Below are positions 8,006 to 15,614 of a stretch of 15,825 bases of DNA, piece by piece; position 1 is the stretch's first letter, and each line of letters begins with the position of its first letter. Origin of the DNA: JACQNR01 sp049515175 (GTDB lineage Bacteria; Acidobacteriota; Terriglobia; UBA7540); contig JBEKUI010000085.1 in NCBI GenBank assembly GCA_049515175.1, forward strand, positions 1-15,825. Reading direction: 5' to 3'. A program made the position numbers and the translations under genes. The notes under the pieces are model-generated. The model had not been told where the DNA came from. It searched no databases and saw only the letters and a list, made by a program, of their open reading frames with translations.

Positions 8006-9967
8006 TTATGAGTAAATTTTCATGATCTCGGCCAGGGCTTCTACCACGCGGGAATCAAACCGCCCCTGCGCGGCTTCCTTGTGCAATTCGCTCAGGGCCA
8101 CCCGCTGATCCCAGGCATCACGGTATGGCCGCCAGGCCGTCAGGGCACTGTAGGCTTCGGCGACCGCGGTAATCCGCGCACCAACCGGAATCTCTTCACC
8201 CTTCAGTTTATCAGGGTAGCCTTTGCCATTCCACATCTCGTGGTGGTGCAGAACGATCTCAAGCAACTTGGGATCGACGTATCCCATGCGCTTGAGCGTG
8301 GCAACACTCTCCGAGACGTACTTCTGCAGAAGTTCCAATTCCTGTTCATTCAGACTCCCGCCGCGGTTGAGGATATGATGAGGGACGGCCTGCTTGCCGA
8401 GATCCTGCGTGTAGCCGGCCAGCAGAATGGTCCGCTTCAACTCCTCGTTGAGCTTCATCTGATCCGCGACCGCATAGGCCAGAAGCGCCACGCAGCGGCC
8501 GTGCCCCACGGAGCCGTCGAGGGCCTCGACCGCCAGAACCACATCTTCGGGTACACCCAGCAGCGCCTGGACGGGAAGGTATTTTTCCGCAAGCTGGGGA
8601 GGGATAACCGCAGGATCTTGCCACCGGTCCTTGAGTTCGTTGACTTCATAAACTGTGACCCGGCGCAGTTTGCCTTTCAATTGAATTTTTTCGTACTCGT
8701 CTTTCTTCATGTTGGCGTCGGCATAGGCAACCTTGATCTCCGTATCATCCGGAGTCAGCAGCAGAGCACGTTCGAAGTAGAGGATCGCCGCCGACGCGTC
8801 GTGCAACTGAAAGTTAATCTTGCCTAGCTCGTAGAGCAACCGGGCGCTCTCCCCTTCGCGGGCCAACTGCTCTTCCATCGCCGTCATCCGCTCCAAGAGG
8901 TCGTTGTCGGACTGCCGCCCCAAGCCCATGTTTCGGAGCTTCGTCGCTCTGACGAAAGGTTCAATCTTGCGGAAGGTCGGCTCGTCAATGCAAACCTTGC
9001 CCGGCTGGCAGATTTCCTCCAACCGCTTCGCCACATTCACACGATCACCGAGGGCGCTATAGGCTTGACGGTGCACACCCAGCATCCCGACAATCGTGCT
9101 GCCCGTGGCAATGCCCACACGAAGCCGCCAGGGAAGGTTGAGGCCATTCACTGTATCCTGCATTTTCATTCCAGCCAGGACCGCCAGCAGAGCATGGCGG
9201 TCGTAGTCCACCGGCGCGCCAAACTCCACCATGATCCCGTCACCCATGTACTTGTCAATGTGGCCGCGGAACCGCTCGATCACGGGCTCGATGTGACCCA
9301 GGAAGGCATTCAGCTCCTCCAACACCACATCCGGCCGGTTGCGGTCCGAATAGGAAGTGAAGTTCGTGAGGTCGGTGAACATGATGCTGATTTCACGCTT
9401 TTCGTGGCGCAGCTTGCCTTCGGTAGCCAATTTGGCCACGACCGGGTCCATGGTGGCGTAAAGCGCCTTTTCAACTTTTTCCTTCATCTCTTCTACAACG
9501 CGAGACCGCTTGAGTTCTTCAAGCAATTGACGGGTTTCTTCGAAACCCCGGACGAGCTTCTCCTGGAGGGAACCCACGGCAGCGCTGGACAAGATGAGGA
9601 AGCCCCCCCAGGTGGATACCAGGAGGAGGGCAGAGACCATGTCACCGCCCACTGTGAAGGAATCCGGATAGAAGTAGGCAATCAGGACCATGAAGAGAAT
9701 GCACAGGATCGCTCCCAACGTGGCCTTGCGTTTGCCTAGAAAGTAGGCTGCGGCCAGGACCGGCAAATAGAAGAAGTTCAAGAAGGCAGTCCGGTTGCGC
9801 GGAAGAAGATAAAACCCCACCATGACCAGCGAAGCGATCAGCAGAACAAAGACCGGCTCCAGATTCCGGGCAAAGGCATTGCGCAGCCGGTCAGGCCAAG
9901 TCCCGGACAAAACGCCGGGCAATTTCGATGAAGGAGAGGGTGCTGGGCTGGAGTTGGAGTCACTCAT
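8006..9967 (-). CDS. Four-TM class III nucleotide cyclase with TPR and degenerate HD-GYP domain
   Basis: The 653-residue protein has four hydrophobic segments between 37 and 132, a charged helix (135-170) and a class III cyclase domain (about 188-340). The metal-binding aspartates D199 (FTDLTNF) and D243 (KYMGDG) are present, as are K239, N311 and R315 (GDRVNVAKRLE), so the cyclase looks active. K239 with S304 suits ATP better than GTP, which is inference. A single TPR-like unit follows at about 376-410. The C-terminal part (about 480-645) follows HD-GYP order: GHGRCVALLAYAVA, then TQDLGK, HHHEMWNGKGYP, GEEIPVGARI and AEAYSALTAWRPY. However, the HD histidine is Gln (Q521) and both aspartates of the ADxxDA motif are replaced (E604, S607), so phosphodiesterase activity is doubtful. 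The ATG at 9967 is chosen because the upstream TTG (10051) would fall inside the promoter's -35 box. Confidence 0.9.
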   Translation of the reverse strand: MSDSNSSPAPSPSSKLPGVLSGTWPDRLRNAFARNLEPVFVLLIASLVMVGFYLLPRNRTAFLNFFYLPVLAAAYFLGKRKATLGAILCILFMVLIAYFYPDSFTVGGDMVSALLLVSTWGGFLILSSAAVGSLQEKLVRGFEETRQLLEELKRSRVVEEMKEKVEKALYATMDPVVAKLATEGKLRHEKREISIMFTDLTNFTSYSDRNRPDVVLEELNAFLGHIEPVIERFRGHIDKYMGDGIMVEFGAPVDYDRHALLAVLAGMKMQDTVNGLNLPWRLRVGIATGSTIVGMLGVHRQAYSALGDRVNVAKRLEEICQPGKVCIDEPTFRKIEPFVRATKLRNMGLGRQSDNDLLERMTAMEEQLAREGESARLLYELGKINFQLHDASAAILYFERALLLTPDDTEIKVAYADANMKKDEYEKIQLKGKLRRVTVYEVNELKDRWQDPAVIPPQLAEKYLPVQALLGVPEDVVLAVEALDGSVGHGRCVALLAYAVADQMKLNEELKRTILLAGYTQDLGKQAVPHHILNRGGSLNEQELELLQKYVSESVATLKRMGYVDPKLLEIVLHHHEMWNGKGYPDKLKGEEIPVGARITAVAEAYSALTAWRPYRDAWDQRVALSELHKEAAQGRFDSRVVEALAEIMKIYS

Positions 9968-10022
9968 AATGCTCTCAACCTCTCGGAGGGCGTTTCGCTG
10001 CTTCAGTCGATCATGCGTCCGA

Positions 10023-10051
10023 ATTGTAGGGCAAACGACAGTTGCTTGCAA
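10023..10051 (-). promoter_or_regulatory. Probable sigma-70 promoter of the cyclase gene
   Basis: On the minus strand TTGCAA (10046-10051) and TACAAT (10023-10028) are separated by 17 bp. A start near 10016 would give a leader of about 49 nt to the ATG at 9967. It is almost the same promoter as that of secA (TTGCCA, 17 bp, TACAAT). It would also serve htrA and the GH113-like gene if they are co-transcribed. Confidence 0.65.
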
Positions 10052-10095
10052 TCAACTCAGTTCCGACCGTGAGGGCGGCCGGAGAGCGAGCCAGA

Positions 10096-10737
10096 TCAGT
10101 GGGCGTCGCCGAATTTCGAATACGAGGCCCAGTCCCTGGCCTTCGGAATCACATACAGAGTGAGCCGATAGGTCCGCCCACTGCCACCGGCAACCTGGAT
10201 GACCGTGGCGGGCGCCCATCCCGGAATCTGGTCCACGCAAATCACGACTCGCGCGCCAGGGCGAAGTTGTTTTTCCAGGCGTGAGCGCAGCTTGCCCATT
10301 CCATAGGGGGTCATGTACACCGTGACCACATCCGCGGGGCTCAGGTCCTGCTCGAGCACGTCGCCCTCAATAATCCGGGCCTGCGGAATGAGCGCTGCAT
10401 GCTGGAGAGTTTCCGTCGACCGCCGGGCGAGGCGGGGATCGAGTTCGATCCCGACGGCCCGGGCACCGAACTTCTGCACTGCCATCACCACAATCCGTCC
10501 ATCGCCGCTGCCGAGGTCGTAAACCAGTTCGCCGGGACGTACTTGGGCAAGCTCCAGCATTTTCTCGACCACCGGGAGCGGCGTGCCTTCGTAGGCGCTC
10601 AGCATCTTTGCGTCGAAGCGCTCTTTGGCCGCAGCATCCATCGGGCCGAGGTCATCCTGAGCGAAGGCCCCGATCCCCATCGCCAGTGCGAGGCCCACTA
10701 GCAGGGGAAGTCCGAAACTGCGCTTTGCGGTTCTCAT
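10096..10737 (-). CDS. Class I SAM-dependent methyltransferase with N-terminal signal peptide
   Basis: The 213-residue product starts MRTAKRSFG, followed by a hydrophobic core and an AFA-Q junction near residues 25-27 that looks like a signal peptidase I site. The Rossmann methyltransferase fold follows, with motif I YDLGSGDGR (73-81), the ribose-binding acidic residue E98 in GIELD, GDV (125-127) and a KQLRPGARVV strand. The PLPVVEKMLELA...DLGSGDGRIVV arrangement resembles the FAM173/ATPSCKMT-type protein lysine methyltransferases, but the substrate is unknown. A start at 10758 would add seven residues; ATG 10737 gives the cleaner signal sequence. The gene lies 73 bp downstream of pilX with no recognisable promoter or terminator between, so pilus-operon read-through is possible. 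Export of a SAM-dependent enzyme is odd and is discussed as a finding. Confidence 0.8.
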   Translation of the reverse strand: MRTAKRSFGLPLLVGLALAMGIGAFAQDDLGPMDAAAKERFDAKMLSAYEGTPLPVVEKMLELAQVRPGELVYDLGSGDGRIVVMAVQKFGARAVGIELDPRLARRSTETLQHAALIPQARIIEGDVLEQDLSPADVVTVYMTPYGMGKLRSRLEKQLRPGARVVICVDQIPGWAPATVIQVAGGSGRTYRLTLYVIPKARDWASYSKFGDAH

Positions 10738-10810
10738 GTGAGCTCGTCCACCGGGCATGGCGTCGGCTTAGGAGTTGAGGCCAACGCAGATTTCGGGTGG
10801 GTAAGCATCC

Positions 10811-12766
10811 TCACATTTTGGGCCGGGTGACGCTCACCACCTGGGCCGTGAACATTTGCCCGCTGATCGTGCGCATGCTGAGATCGTAGTGCAGCGGGTA
10901 GTTTCCGTGGTCGTTGATGTTGTTGGCGAGGATAGAACCAAAAAAGGTCCCCGACGAACCACTTCCGCCCAGACTGGCGTCGCCATTGGGCGCGTTGATG
11001 ACGGCCGAAAATTGTGCCTGGCCCGACAGGCTCACGGCGGTGCCTGTGCCCATAACATTCATCGTTAAGTAGTCGGGAGAAGGGACCCCTGGGGTCGAAG
11101 AGTTGTAGTTCATGTTGGACGTTCCGCCCATATTGATGGAGCCCTTCACGTCGAACACGAAGGGGGTTGCCGTGGCCGAGGTGGGAGCGGGCGGAGTGTC
11201 GCTGAAGGCGGGTGTGGACCCTTGCGGGCCACTCCCTGGCTCGGAGGGGGCCTGGTAGGTTGTGTTGATCACACCGCCGGTGCCCACGGTGATGCTGTTC
11301 GCAGCAATGAATATGGGGCTGGCCATCGAGCCGGAGGGGCCAATGATGTTGATGGTCCCCTTATTGGAGGAGTCCGCGGTGACGTCACCGAGCCGATAGG
11401 GATCGGTCGCTGTTCCGCTGCCCGAGAGCGCAATGCATGAATACTTGTCGTAGGTGTTGGTTAGGGTTCCTTTGGAAGTCGATGAGTTGGCAGTGAATGT
11501 CTCCAGGTATCCGGTCGCACCAGCCGGGCAGGCGGTGGCGGCTCCTCCGCTGGCATTCGTAGCTCCCGGCGGGAGAGGGGGTGGCGAAGCGTGTTTGGTG
11601 TAAACGTTGGCGATCTTGATTACAGATCCACCGGCGCTGGCGGGCTTGACGGCAGGTGTCGTGGTCGGGTATCCCCAGACCGACATGTTGATGGTGGGCG
11701 GCGTGGGGACAGCCGGCCCCGGCAATACCGACCCGACAACTCCATTCACGGAGCCCTGAAATCCTGTGTTGCAGCTCGCGCTAGAGTTCTGGTTTGCGTA
11801 AGTAACGTTGCCGCCGATCGTATAGGCGCCGCCATTGACCGTAACGCCGCCGTTGGAGCCGATGCCGGCGCCCGTCAACTGCGCATTGGTCGTGGAGGTG
11901 CCCAACGTGACGCAACCGCTGGCGGACGCGCCGTACTGCCCTTTCGCTGAACTGTAACTATCCGTGCAAATATTGCCGCTGAGCGTCACATTGCACAGGC
12001 CGTAGAGCGCGTTCCCAAAATACGGCAGGAACATGGGGGAGATAGTCGCCGTCACCTGGACAGTGGGTGAAGCGCTGCCCCCGCCGATATTGCTGTTCCA
12101 AGTGCCTGTTGAAGTTACCTTCCAGACCTCAAACGGCTGGCGGCAGATGCCCATGCCTGCCGAGGCGTCCGAACACCCGGTGGCTGGCACGCCGTAGAAC
12201 GCGTTGTTGACGGTGTGATACTCCATCAGCCATGCCTTGACGCTGTAGTGGCCCGTGCCGCCCAGGCCGTCGCTAATTGCCGTGTTGTTCATGCCGGCAA
12301 GCCAGTTGGCGGCCACGTCCACCCCGCTCGTCCCGGCACTGGGTGGGTAAACACTACTTCCCGATGTGGGACCCAAGGCGACATTCCCTGCGTGGCTGCA
12401 GCTGGACAGGCAGGTGACGGGAGAATTGTTGGTGAAGTACATGTTGACGGGATTGGTGGCGTAAATCGACACGTTGTAATACGTCGTGGCCGAAGCGGGC
12501 GGGACCGGGGCGTAGCGCGTGCTGTTGAAAAAGTTGAGCGCCCGCTGCACGCCGGCAAGAGCGACGTACTCGGCCTGCATTCCGACGCGATAGTTGTAGC
12601 TGGCGAGCGTGTCTGTCCGCGCGTTGAATACCATGGCCGCGGTCAGCGTGGTCAGCACCAGGAGGGCCAGCAAAACCAGGATCAGAGCTACGCCGGAATC
12701 GCCAGCCCAAGATTTGCAGCGGTATCGATTCACCATCGCTTCGGTTCCTCTTCTCTTGGCATTCAT
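10811..12766 (-). CDS. pilX: PilX-like minor pilin with very large C-terminal domain
   Basis: The 651-residue protein opens with a basic leader and DSGVALILVLLALLVLTTLT (hydrophobic 26-47), then a helix with AEYVALAGVQRALNFFN. This is the PilX N-terminal pattern. It lacks the Glu at position +5 of ordinary pilins, as is usual for PilX and GspK tip subunits. The remaining 550 or so residues are rich in Gly, Ser, Thr and Asn with several Cys and suggest a beta-rich surface domain. The last part (about 573-632: VSLSGQAQFSAVINAPNGD, then FFGSILANNI and NYPLHYDLSM) resembles the DUF7305 domain found in such proteins. Typical proteobacterial PilX has only about 170-200 residues. The Shine-Dalgarno AGGAG (12772-12776) lies 5 nt before the ATG and overlaps the pilW stop codon. 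A second in-frame ATG at residue 11 is a weaker start. Confidence 0.85.
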   Translation of the reverse strand: MNAKRRGTEAMVNRYRCKSWAGDSGVALILVLLALLVLTTLTAAMVFNARTDTLASYNYRVGMQAEYVALAGVQRALNFFNSTRYAPVPPASATTYYNVSIYATNPVNMYFTNNSPVTCLSSCSHAGNVALGPTSGSSVYPPSAGTSGVDVAANWLAGMNNTAISDGLGGTGHYSVKAWLMEYHTVNNAFYGVPATGCSDASAGMGICRQPFEVWKVTSTGTWNSNIGGGSASPTVQVTATISPMFLPYFGNALYGLCNVTLSGNICTDSYSSAKGQYGASASGCVTLGTSTTNAQLTGAGIGSNGGVTVNGGAYTIGGNVTYANQNSSASCNTGFQGSVNGVVGSVLPGPAVPTPPTINMSVWGYPTTTPAVKPASAGGSVIKIANVYTKHASPPPLPPGATNASGGAATACPAGATGYLETFTANSSTSKGTLTNTYDKYSCIALSGSGTATDPYRLGDVTADSSNKGTINIIGPSGSMASPIFIAANSITVGTGGVINTTYQAPSEPGSGPQGSTPAFSDTPPAPTSATATPFVFDVKGSINMGGTSNMNYNSSTPGVPSPDYLTMNVMGTGTAVSLSGQAQFSAVINAPNGDASLGGSGSSGTFFGSILANNINDHGNYPLHYDLSMRTISGQMFTAQVVSVTRPKM

Positions 12767-12771
12767 CCCTG

Positions 12772-12777
12772 CTCCTA
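12772..12777 (-). promoter_or_regulatory. pilW stop codon / pilX Shine-Dalgarno overlap
   Basis: The hexamer TAGGAG supplies the pilW stop (TAG, 12775-12777) and the pilX Shine-Dalgarno (AGGAG, 12772-12776). The pilX ATG follows after 5 nt. The layout points to translational coupling. Confidence 0.7.
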
Positions 12778-14058
12778 ATTCAGCGGCAGGGTATAGCCCG
12801 TTGTCGGATCGATCGGGGTCGTGGGCAAATAGAGCGATCCGCCATTCTGGGCGGTTGCTAAGGCATTATTGGTGTTCTTCGGCACGATGTGGACCTGCAA
12901 GCGTTGCGTGCGATAGGTCTGGGTTTCTGGGTCATTCTGCAGTTGCTGCACCGTCAGGATGACGCGCACGTCCAGAACAAAAGACTGGAAGAAGGGCGTG
13001 GCGGGGCTCGTAGTGTTATCCATCGCCCCGTAGGTGTTCATCTTGAACCAGATGGCCGGCGTGCCATCGGAGTTCAGTACGGGCTGGACGTAACTCGTGC
13101 TCGCGCCGTAACTGATCGCCGCCTTGACCGCCGTGGTCCCGGTGGAGGAGGTCTCATCGGGGGCGGTGAAGACCACCCAGTCGGTGGGGGCCGTTGTGCC
13201 CGGCAAGGTGGCGCAAGTTCCCTGAATGTTGGACGCCAGGGGCGAGACGGTGGCACTATCGAAGGCCCCCGCCTTGTTGGCCGGGACGCTGAAAACCCCG
13301 GTTGAGTTATTCGCGAGCTTGGTCATGAAGCGGGTCAGAACGAAAGGTCCCGTCGTGCAAGTGCCGGTACACGCATCGATGTAACTTCCCACCGTCGAGC
13401 CCGCGCACTGCAATCGGTATTCGCCATAATAGAGGTCGCCGGTGTCCAGAATGTCGCCATAGAAACGCAGCTTGTTGTCCGCCACGGCCAGGTTGGTTCC
13501 GGCGGTCCGGTTGTCGTAGATGATGCCGTTGGGAAAGGGGTAGTTGCGCGTGAAGACCGGCTCACCCGGTGAGTGGGTGTTGGTAAGGACGACGGGCACA
13601 TTGGTGGTAGTCATCGCCGCCGTCCCGTAACTCGTATCCTGGTTGACGAGAACCTCTTCCTGATTGCACGTCGCTGGCGATCCCGTGCAGCTATTCCCAA
13701 CTACCAGCCGCGTCCCGTAGAAAATGCTCTTCGTGGCGGGCGACCCGCCTGAAACCGGCAGGCTTGCCAAGGGGGCACCGGGATTGGTCGCCGAGCCACC
13801 ACCCACCGTCTTGTTCGAGGTGAAGGGAGGGTTGTAACCCGCCTGATTGAGCTCCTGCTGCATGACTTCGAAGGCACTGCGGCCGCCCTGCGTCACTTCC
13901 GAGAGCATTTGCTGGCTGCGGAAGCGCTGCTGGTTGGCCGACAGAAACTGAAAGATGATTGCCATCAAGAGGGTGATGATGGCGACGCTGACCAACAGTT
14001 CCAGCAAAGAAGATCCCACCGTCCGAACTCGACGCGTTGCCGTTCGTGCAAAAACCAT
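12775..14058 (-). CDS. pilW: PilW-like minor pilin
   Basis: The 427-residue prepilin has a basic leader ending VRTVG15, then SSLLELLVSVAIITLLMAI. Cleavage after G15 puts Glu at +5 (E20), the class III prepilin signature read by PilD. The long amphipathic helix continues through the FRSQQMLSEVTQGGRSAFEVMQQELNQAGY region, which is typical of PilW. The globular part is large, Thr/Ser/Gly-rich and carries several Cys, including C-T-G-T-C, so disulfides are likely. With PilV, PilX and the GspH/FimT-like pilin it should form the priming/tip complex of a type IV pilus. AGGAG (14070-14074) lies 11 nt before the ATG at 14058, which is rather long, and overlaps the pilV stop. Confidence 0.85.
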   Translation of the reverse strand: MVFARTATRRVRTVGSSLLELLVSVAIITLLMAIIFQFLSANQQRFRSQQMLSEVTQGGRSAFEVMQQELNQAGYNPPFTSNKTVGGGSATNPGAPLASLPVSGGSPATKSIFYGTRLVVGNSCTGSPATCNQEEVLVNQDTSYGTAAMTTTNVPVVLTNTHSPGEPVFTRNYPFPNGIIYDNRTAGTNLAVADNKLRFYGDILDTGDLYYGEYRLQCAGSTVGSYIDACTGTCTTGPFVLTRFMTKLANNSTGVFSVPANKAGAFDSATVSPLASNIQGTCATLPGTTAPTDWVVFTAPDETSSTGTTAVKAAISYGASTSYVQPVLNSDGTPAIWFKMNTYGAMDNTTSPATPFFQSFVLDVRVILTVQQLQNDPETQTYRTQRLQVHIVPKNTNNALATAQNGGSLYLPTTPIDPTTGYTLPLN

Positions 14059-14069
14059 TGAGGTCTCAA

Positions 14070-14075
14070 CTCCTA
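14070..14075 (-). promoter_or_regulatory. pilV stop codon / pilW Shine-Dalgarno overlap
   Basis: The same TAGGAG hexamer as at the pilW/pilX junction contains the pilV stop (TAG, 14073-14075) and an AGGAG (14070-14074). Here the ATG is 11 nt further on, so coupling is less certain than at the downstream junction. Confidence 0.55.
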
Positions 14076-14612
14076 CTGGGACTTCAAGGTTGTTAGCGTT
14101 ACCACGGGGGTCCCTCCCCCCGCATTGACCGCGTTCCGTCCGTAGACCACCACGGTGATTTGCTTGAGCCCTGTTACTCCCGAAACCGTGGTGATCTGCC
14201 AGCGCCGCTGGTAACCCCAGGCGGTGGCAAATTCTGTGCTACACACGCCGGCGAGCGGTTGGCCAGTGTTATCCAGAAAATCGACATAGCCGACATTGGC
14301 CGAGCCGCTCGCCGGACAGGCGGAGAGTTGCGTCAGATCGGTGGATGAGTTGGCCGTCAGGCCGATACTCCAGCCCGCGTCCGTAATCAGGGTCGTATTC
14401 GTCGAGGTGTCGCTGTAGGCGAGGCGGCCCAGTTGCTCGATCTTTTCCTGAGCCAGCGCCGTCATCCGGGTGACCTCCGTGGCCTGATCCTTGTTCGCCA
14501 CCATGGCGGAGAAGATCACCGCGCCCAGCGATGCCATAACCACGAACGCCACGAGCACGGCAATCATGGTCTCCACCAGCGTGACGCCACGTTCTGAAGA
14601 TCGGACTGACAT
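14073..14612 (-). CDS. pilV: PilV-like minor pilin
   Basis: The 179-residue prepilin starts MSVRSSERG and continues VTLVETMIAVLVAFVVMASLGAV. Cleavage after G9 leaves Glu at +5 (E14). The helix region EVTRMTALAQEKIEQLGRL is typical of PilV/GspI-type pilins. Two Cys in the globular part (ACPAS and GVCST) could pair. The start is well supported: GAGGAGG at 14619-14625 lies 6 nt before the ATG. It is 33 bp downstream of the fimT-like gene and 14 bp upstream of pilW, so it belongs to the same operon. Confidence 0.88.
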   Translation of the reverse strand: MSVRSSERGVTLVETMIAVLVAFVVMASLGAVIFSAMVANKDQATEVTRMTALAQEKIEQLGRLAYSDTSTNTTLITDAGWSIGLTANSSTDLTQLSACPASGSANVGYVDFLDNTGQPLAGVCSTEFATAWGYQRRWQITTVSGVTGLKQITVVVYGRNAVNAGGGTPVVTLTTLKSQ

Positions 14613-14645
14613 TGCCTGCCTCCTCGGCCTCGTGACGGCCAGTGC

Positions 14646-15251
14646 CTAACGCCCGACCCAAGTGCTGGTCGAAGGTTTCCACTGGTAGGTACTGATCTGG
14701 CCGCCAATGGAAACGACGATTGCATCCGTCAGATTGGAGCTGTTGGTGATGTAGACCACCGCGCCACCGTTGGAAAGCGGGTTTCCACTGCTGTTCACCG
14801 GCATGCCGCGCGTATTGAAATAGAAGGTCGTGGTCGCGGCCGCTGCGGCGGTGATGGTGCCAGGGAAAGAAGTCGTCCCTCCCGGATTCGTCGTGGTGAA
14901 CCTGTTACCTTGGTCAATCGGAATGGTTCCGCCCTCGATGGGGTCGGTGCGCGGAGCGTACATGGACGTGCAGGCCGAGTCCGTCGAAGAGGAGGTGCCG
15001 CCGCACAGTCGCTCCGTATCAAAGGTGTGGGGAATCCCGGAAGTGGTGATGACCAGCCGGTAGGGTGTGTTCTGGGAAGTCGCCTGGAAACGCGTCACGC
15101 TGAGTTGTCCGCCCAGGGCTGCCGCGTCCGAACGCAGCCGGTAGGCTTTCACCGCCGTCAGCGCCTGAGGAATCGTGATGGCCGCGACGATCCCCATGAT
15201 GAACACCACAATCATCAATTCGATAATCGTGAATCCATCCTTCGGTTTCAT
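14646..15251 (-). CDS. fimT: FimT/GspH-like minor pilin
   Basis: The 201-residue prepilin has a very short leader, MKPKDG, and the classic FTIIELMIVVFIMGIVAAITIP helix with Glu at +5 (E11). The later part holds a SVTRFQATSQNTPYRLVI segment and FYFNTRGMPV, matching the GspH/FimT domain (FNxRGxP motif). The start at 15251 is favoured over the in-frame upstream start at 15374 because GGAGGA (15259-15264) lies 7 nt before the ATG and the leader has correct length. It is the first gene of the pilV-pilW-pilX series and probably initiates the minor pilin priming complex. Confidence 0.88.
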   Translation of the reverse strand: MKPKDGFTIIELMIVVFIMGIVAAITIPQALTAVKAYRLRSDAAALGGQLSVTRFQATSQNTPYRLVITTSGIPHTFDTERLCGGTSSSTDSACTSMYAPRTDPIEGGTIPIDQGNRFTTTNPGGTTSFPGTITAAAAATTTFYFNTRGMPVNSSGNPLSNGGAVVYITNSSNLTDAIVVSIGGQISTYQWKPSTSTWVGR

Positions 15252-15614
15252 TCGCCTATCCTCCGAAGCGGACGACCAAACTGCACGACTGCCGATGCAC
15301 CTTTGGGAACCCTGTGACGTCTCGACCGGGGACGGTCCGGGCCATGGATCTTCTGGGTGCCGGGCGACACCCACAGCACCCCGTCGACTTATAATCTAGA
15401 ACAGATTGCGCTGCGGCTCAAGTCCCCATCGCAGCCAGGCGAAGAACTGCCAGGTCTTTGCTCGTAATTGGGCTGCCCGTCCTTACCCGCCCACACGATT
15501 GTCGGCCCGAGATTAAGGCCAAAGATTGGTACACCTTTCGCGCTCCTGTGGGACGTCCCGCATGCCCGCACCGACCACTTGTGACGCTGCTCCTTGCCGT
15601 TTTTTGTCAGCCCC
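15252..15614. other. Intergenic region upstream of the minor pilin operon
   Basis: These 363 bp separate the M20 peptidase stop from the fimT-like start. They hold the candidate operon promoter (15393-15421), the fimT Shine-Dalgarno, and a 10-bp palindrome GGGACGTCCC (15550-15559) without a T-tract. No convincing gene is seen. A short leftward frame ending near 15400 reads KTWQFFAWLRWGLEPQRNLF, which looks protein-like but has no recognisable start; it may be a gene relic. Confidence 0.5.
15393..15421 (-). promoter_or_regulatory. Candidate promoter of the minor pilin operon
   Basis: On the minus strand TTGAGC (15416-15421) and TAGATT (15393-15398) are 17 bp apart, each matching the sigma-70 consensus at four of six positions. 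The leader would be about 135 nt. A perfect TATAAT on the plus strand (15390-15395) overlaps it but has no -35 box or downstream plus-strand gene. Confidence 0.4.

Noticed and set aside
9968..10051. TTG start extending the cyclase by 28 residues
   Set aside because: The TTG is part of the -35 box of a good promoter (10023-10051), so it could not be in the transcript.
15425..15470. Possible sigma-54 promoter (TGGCAG...) upstream of the pilin operon
   Set aside because: The second element is not GC at the required 10-bp distance from GG, and no TTGC is present.
15550..15559. GGGACGTCCC palindrome as an operator or terminator
   Set aside because: It is a single copy of 10 bp with no T-tract and not close to a start codon, so no role can be supported.
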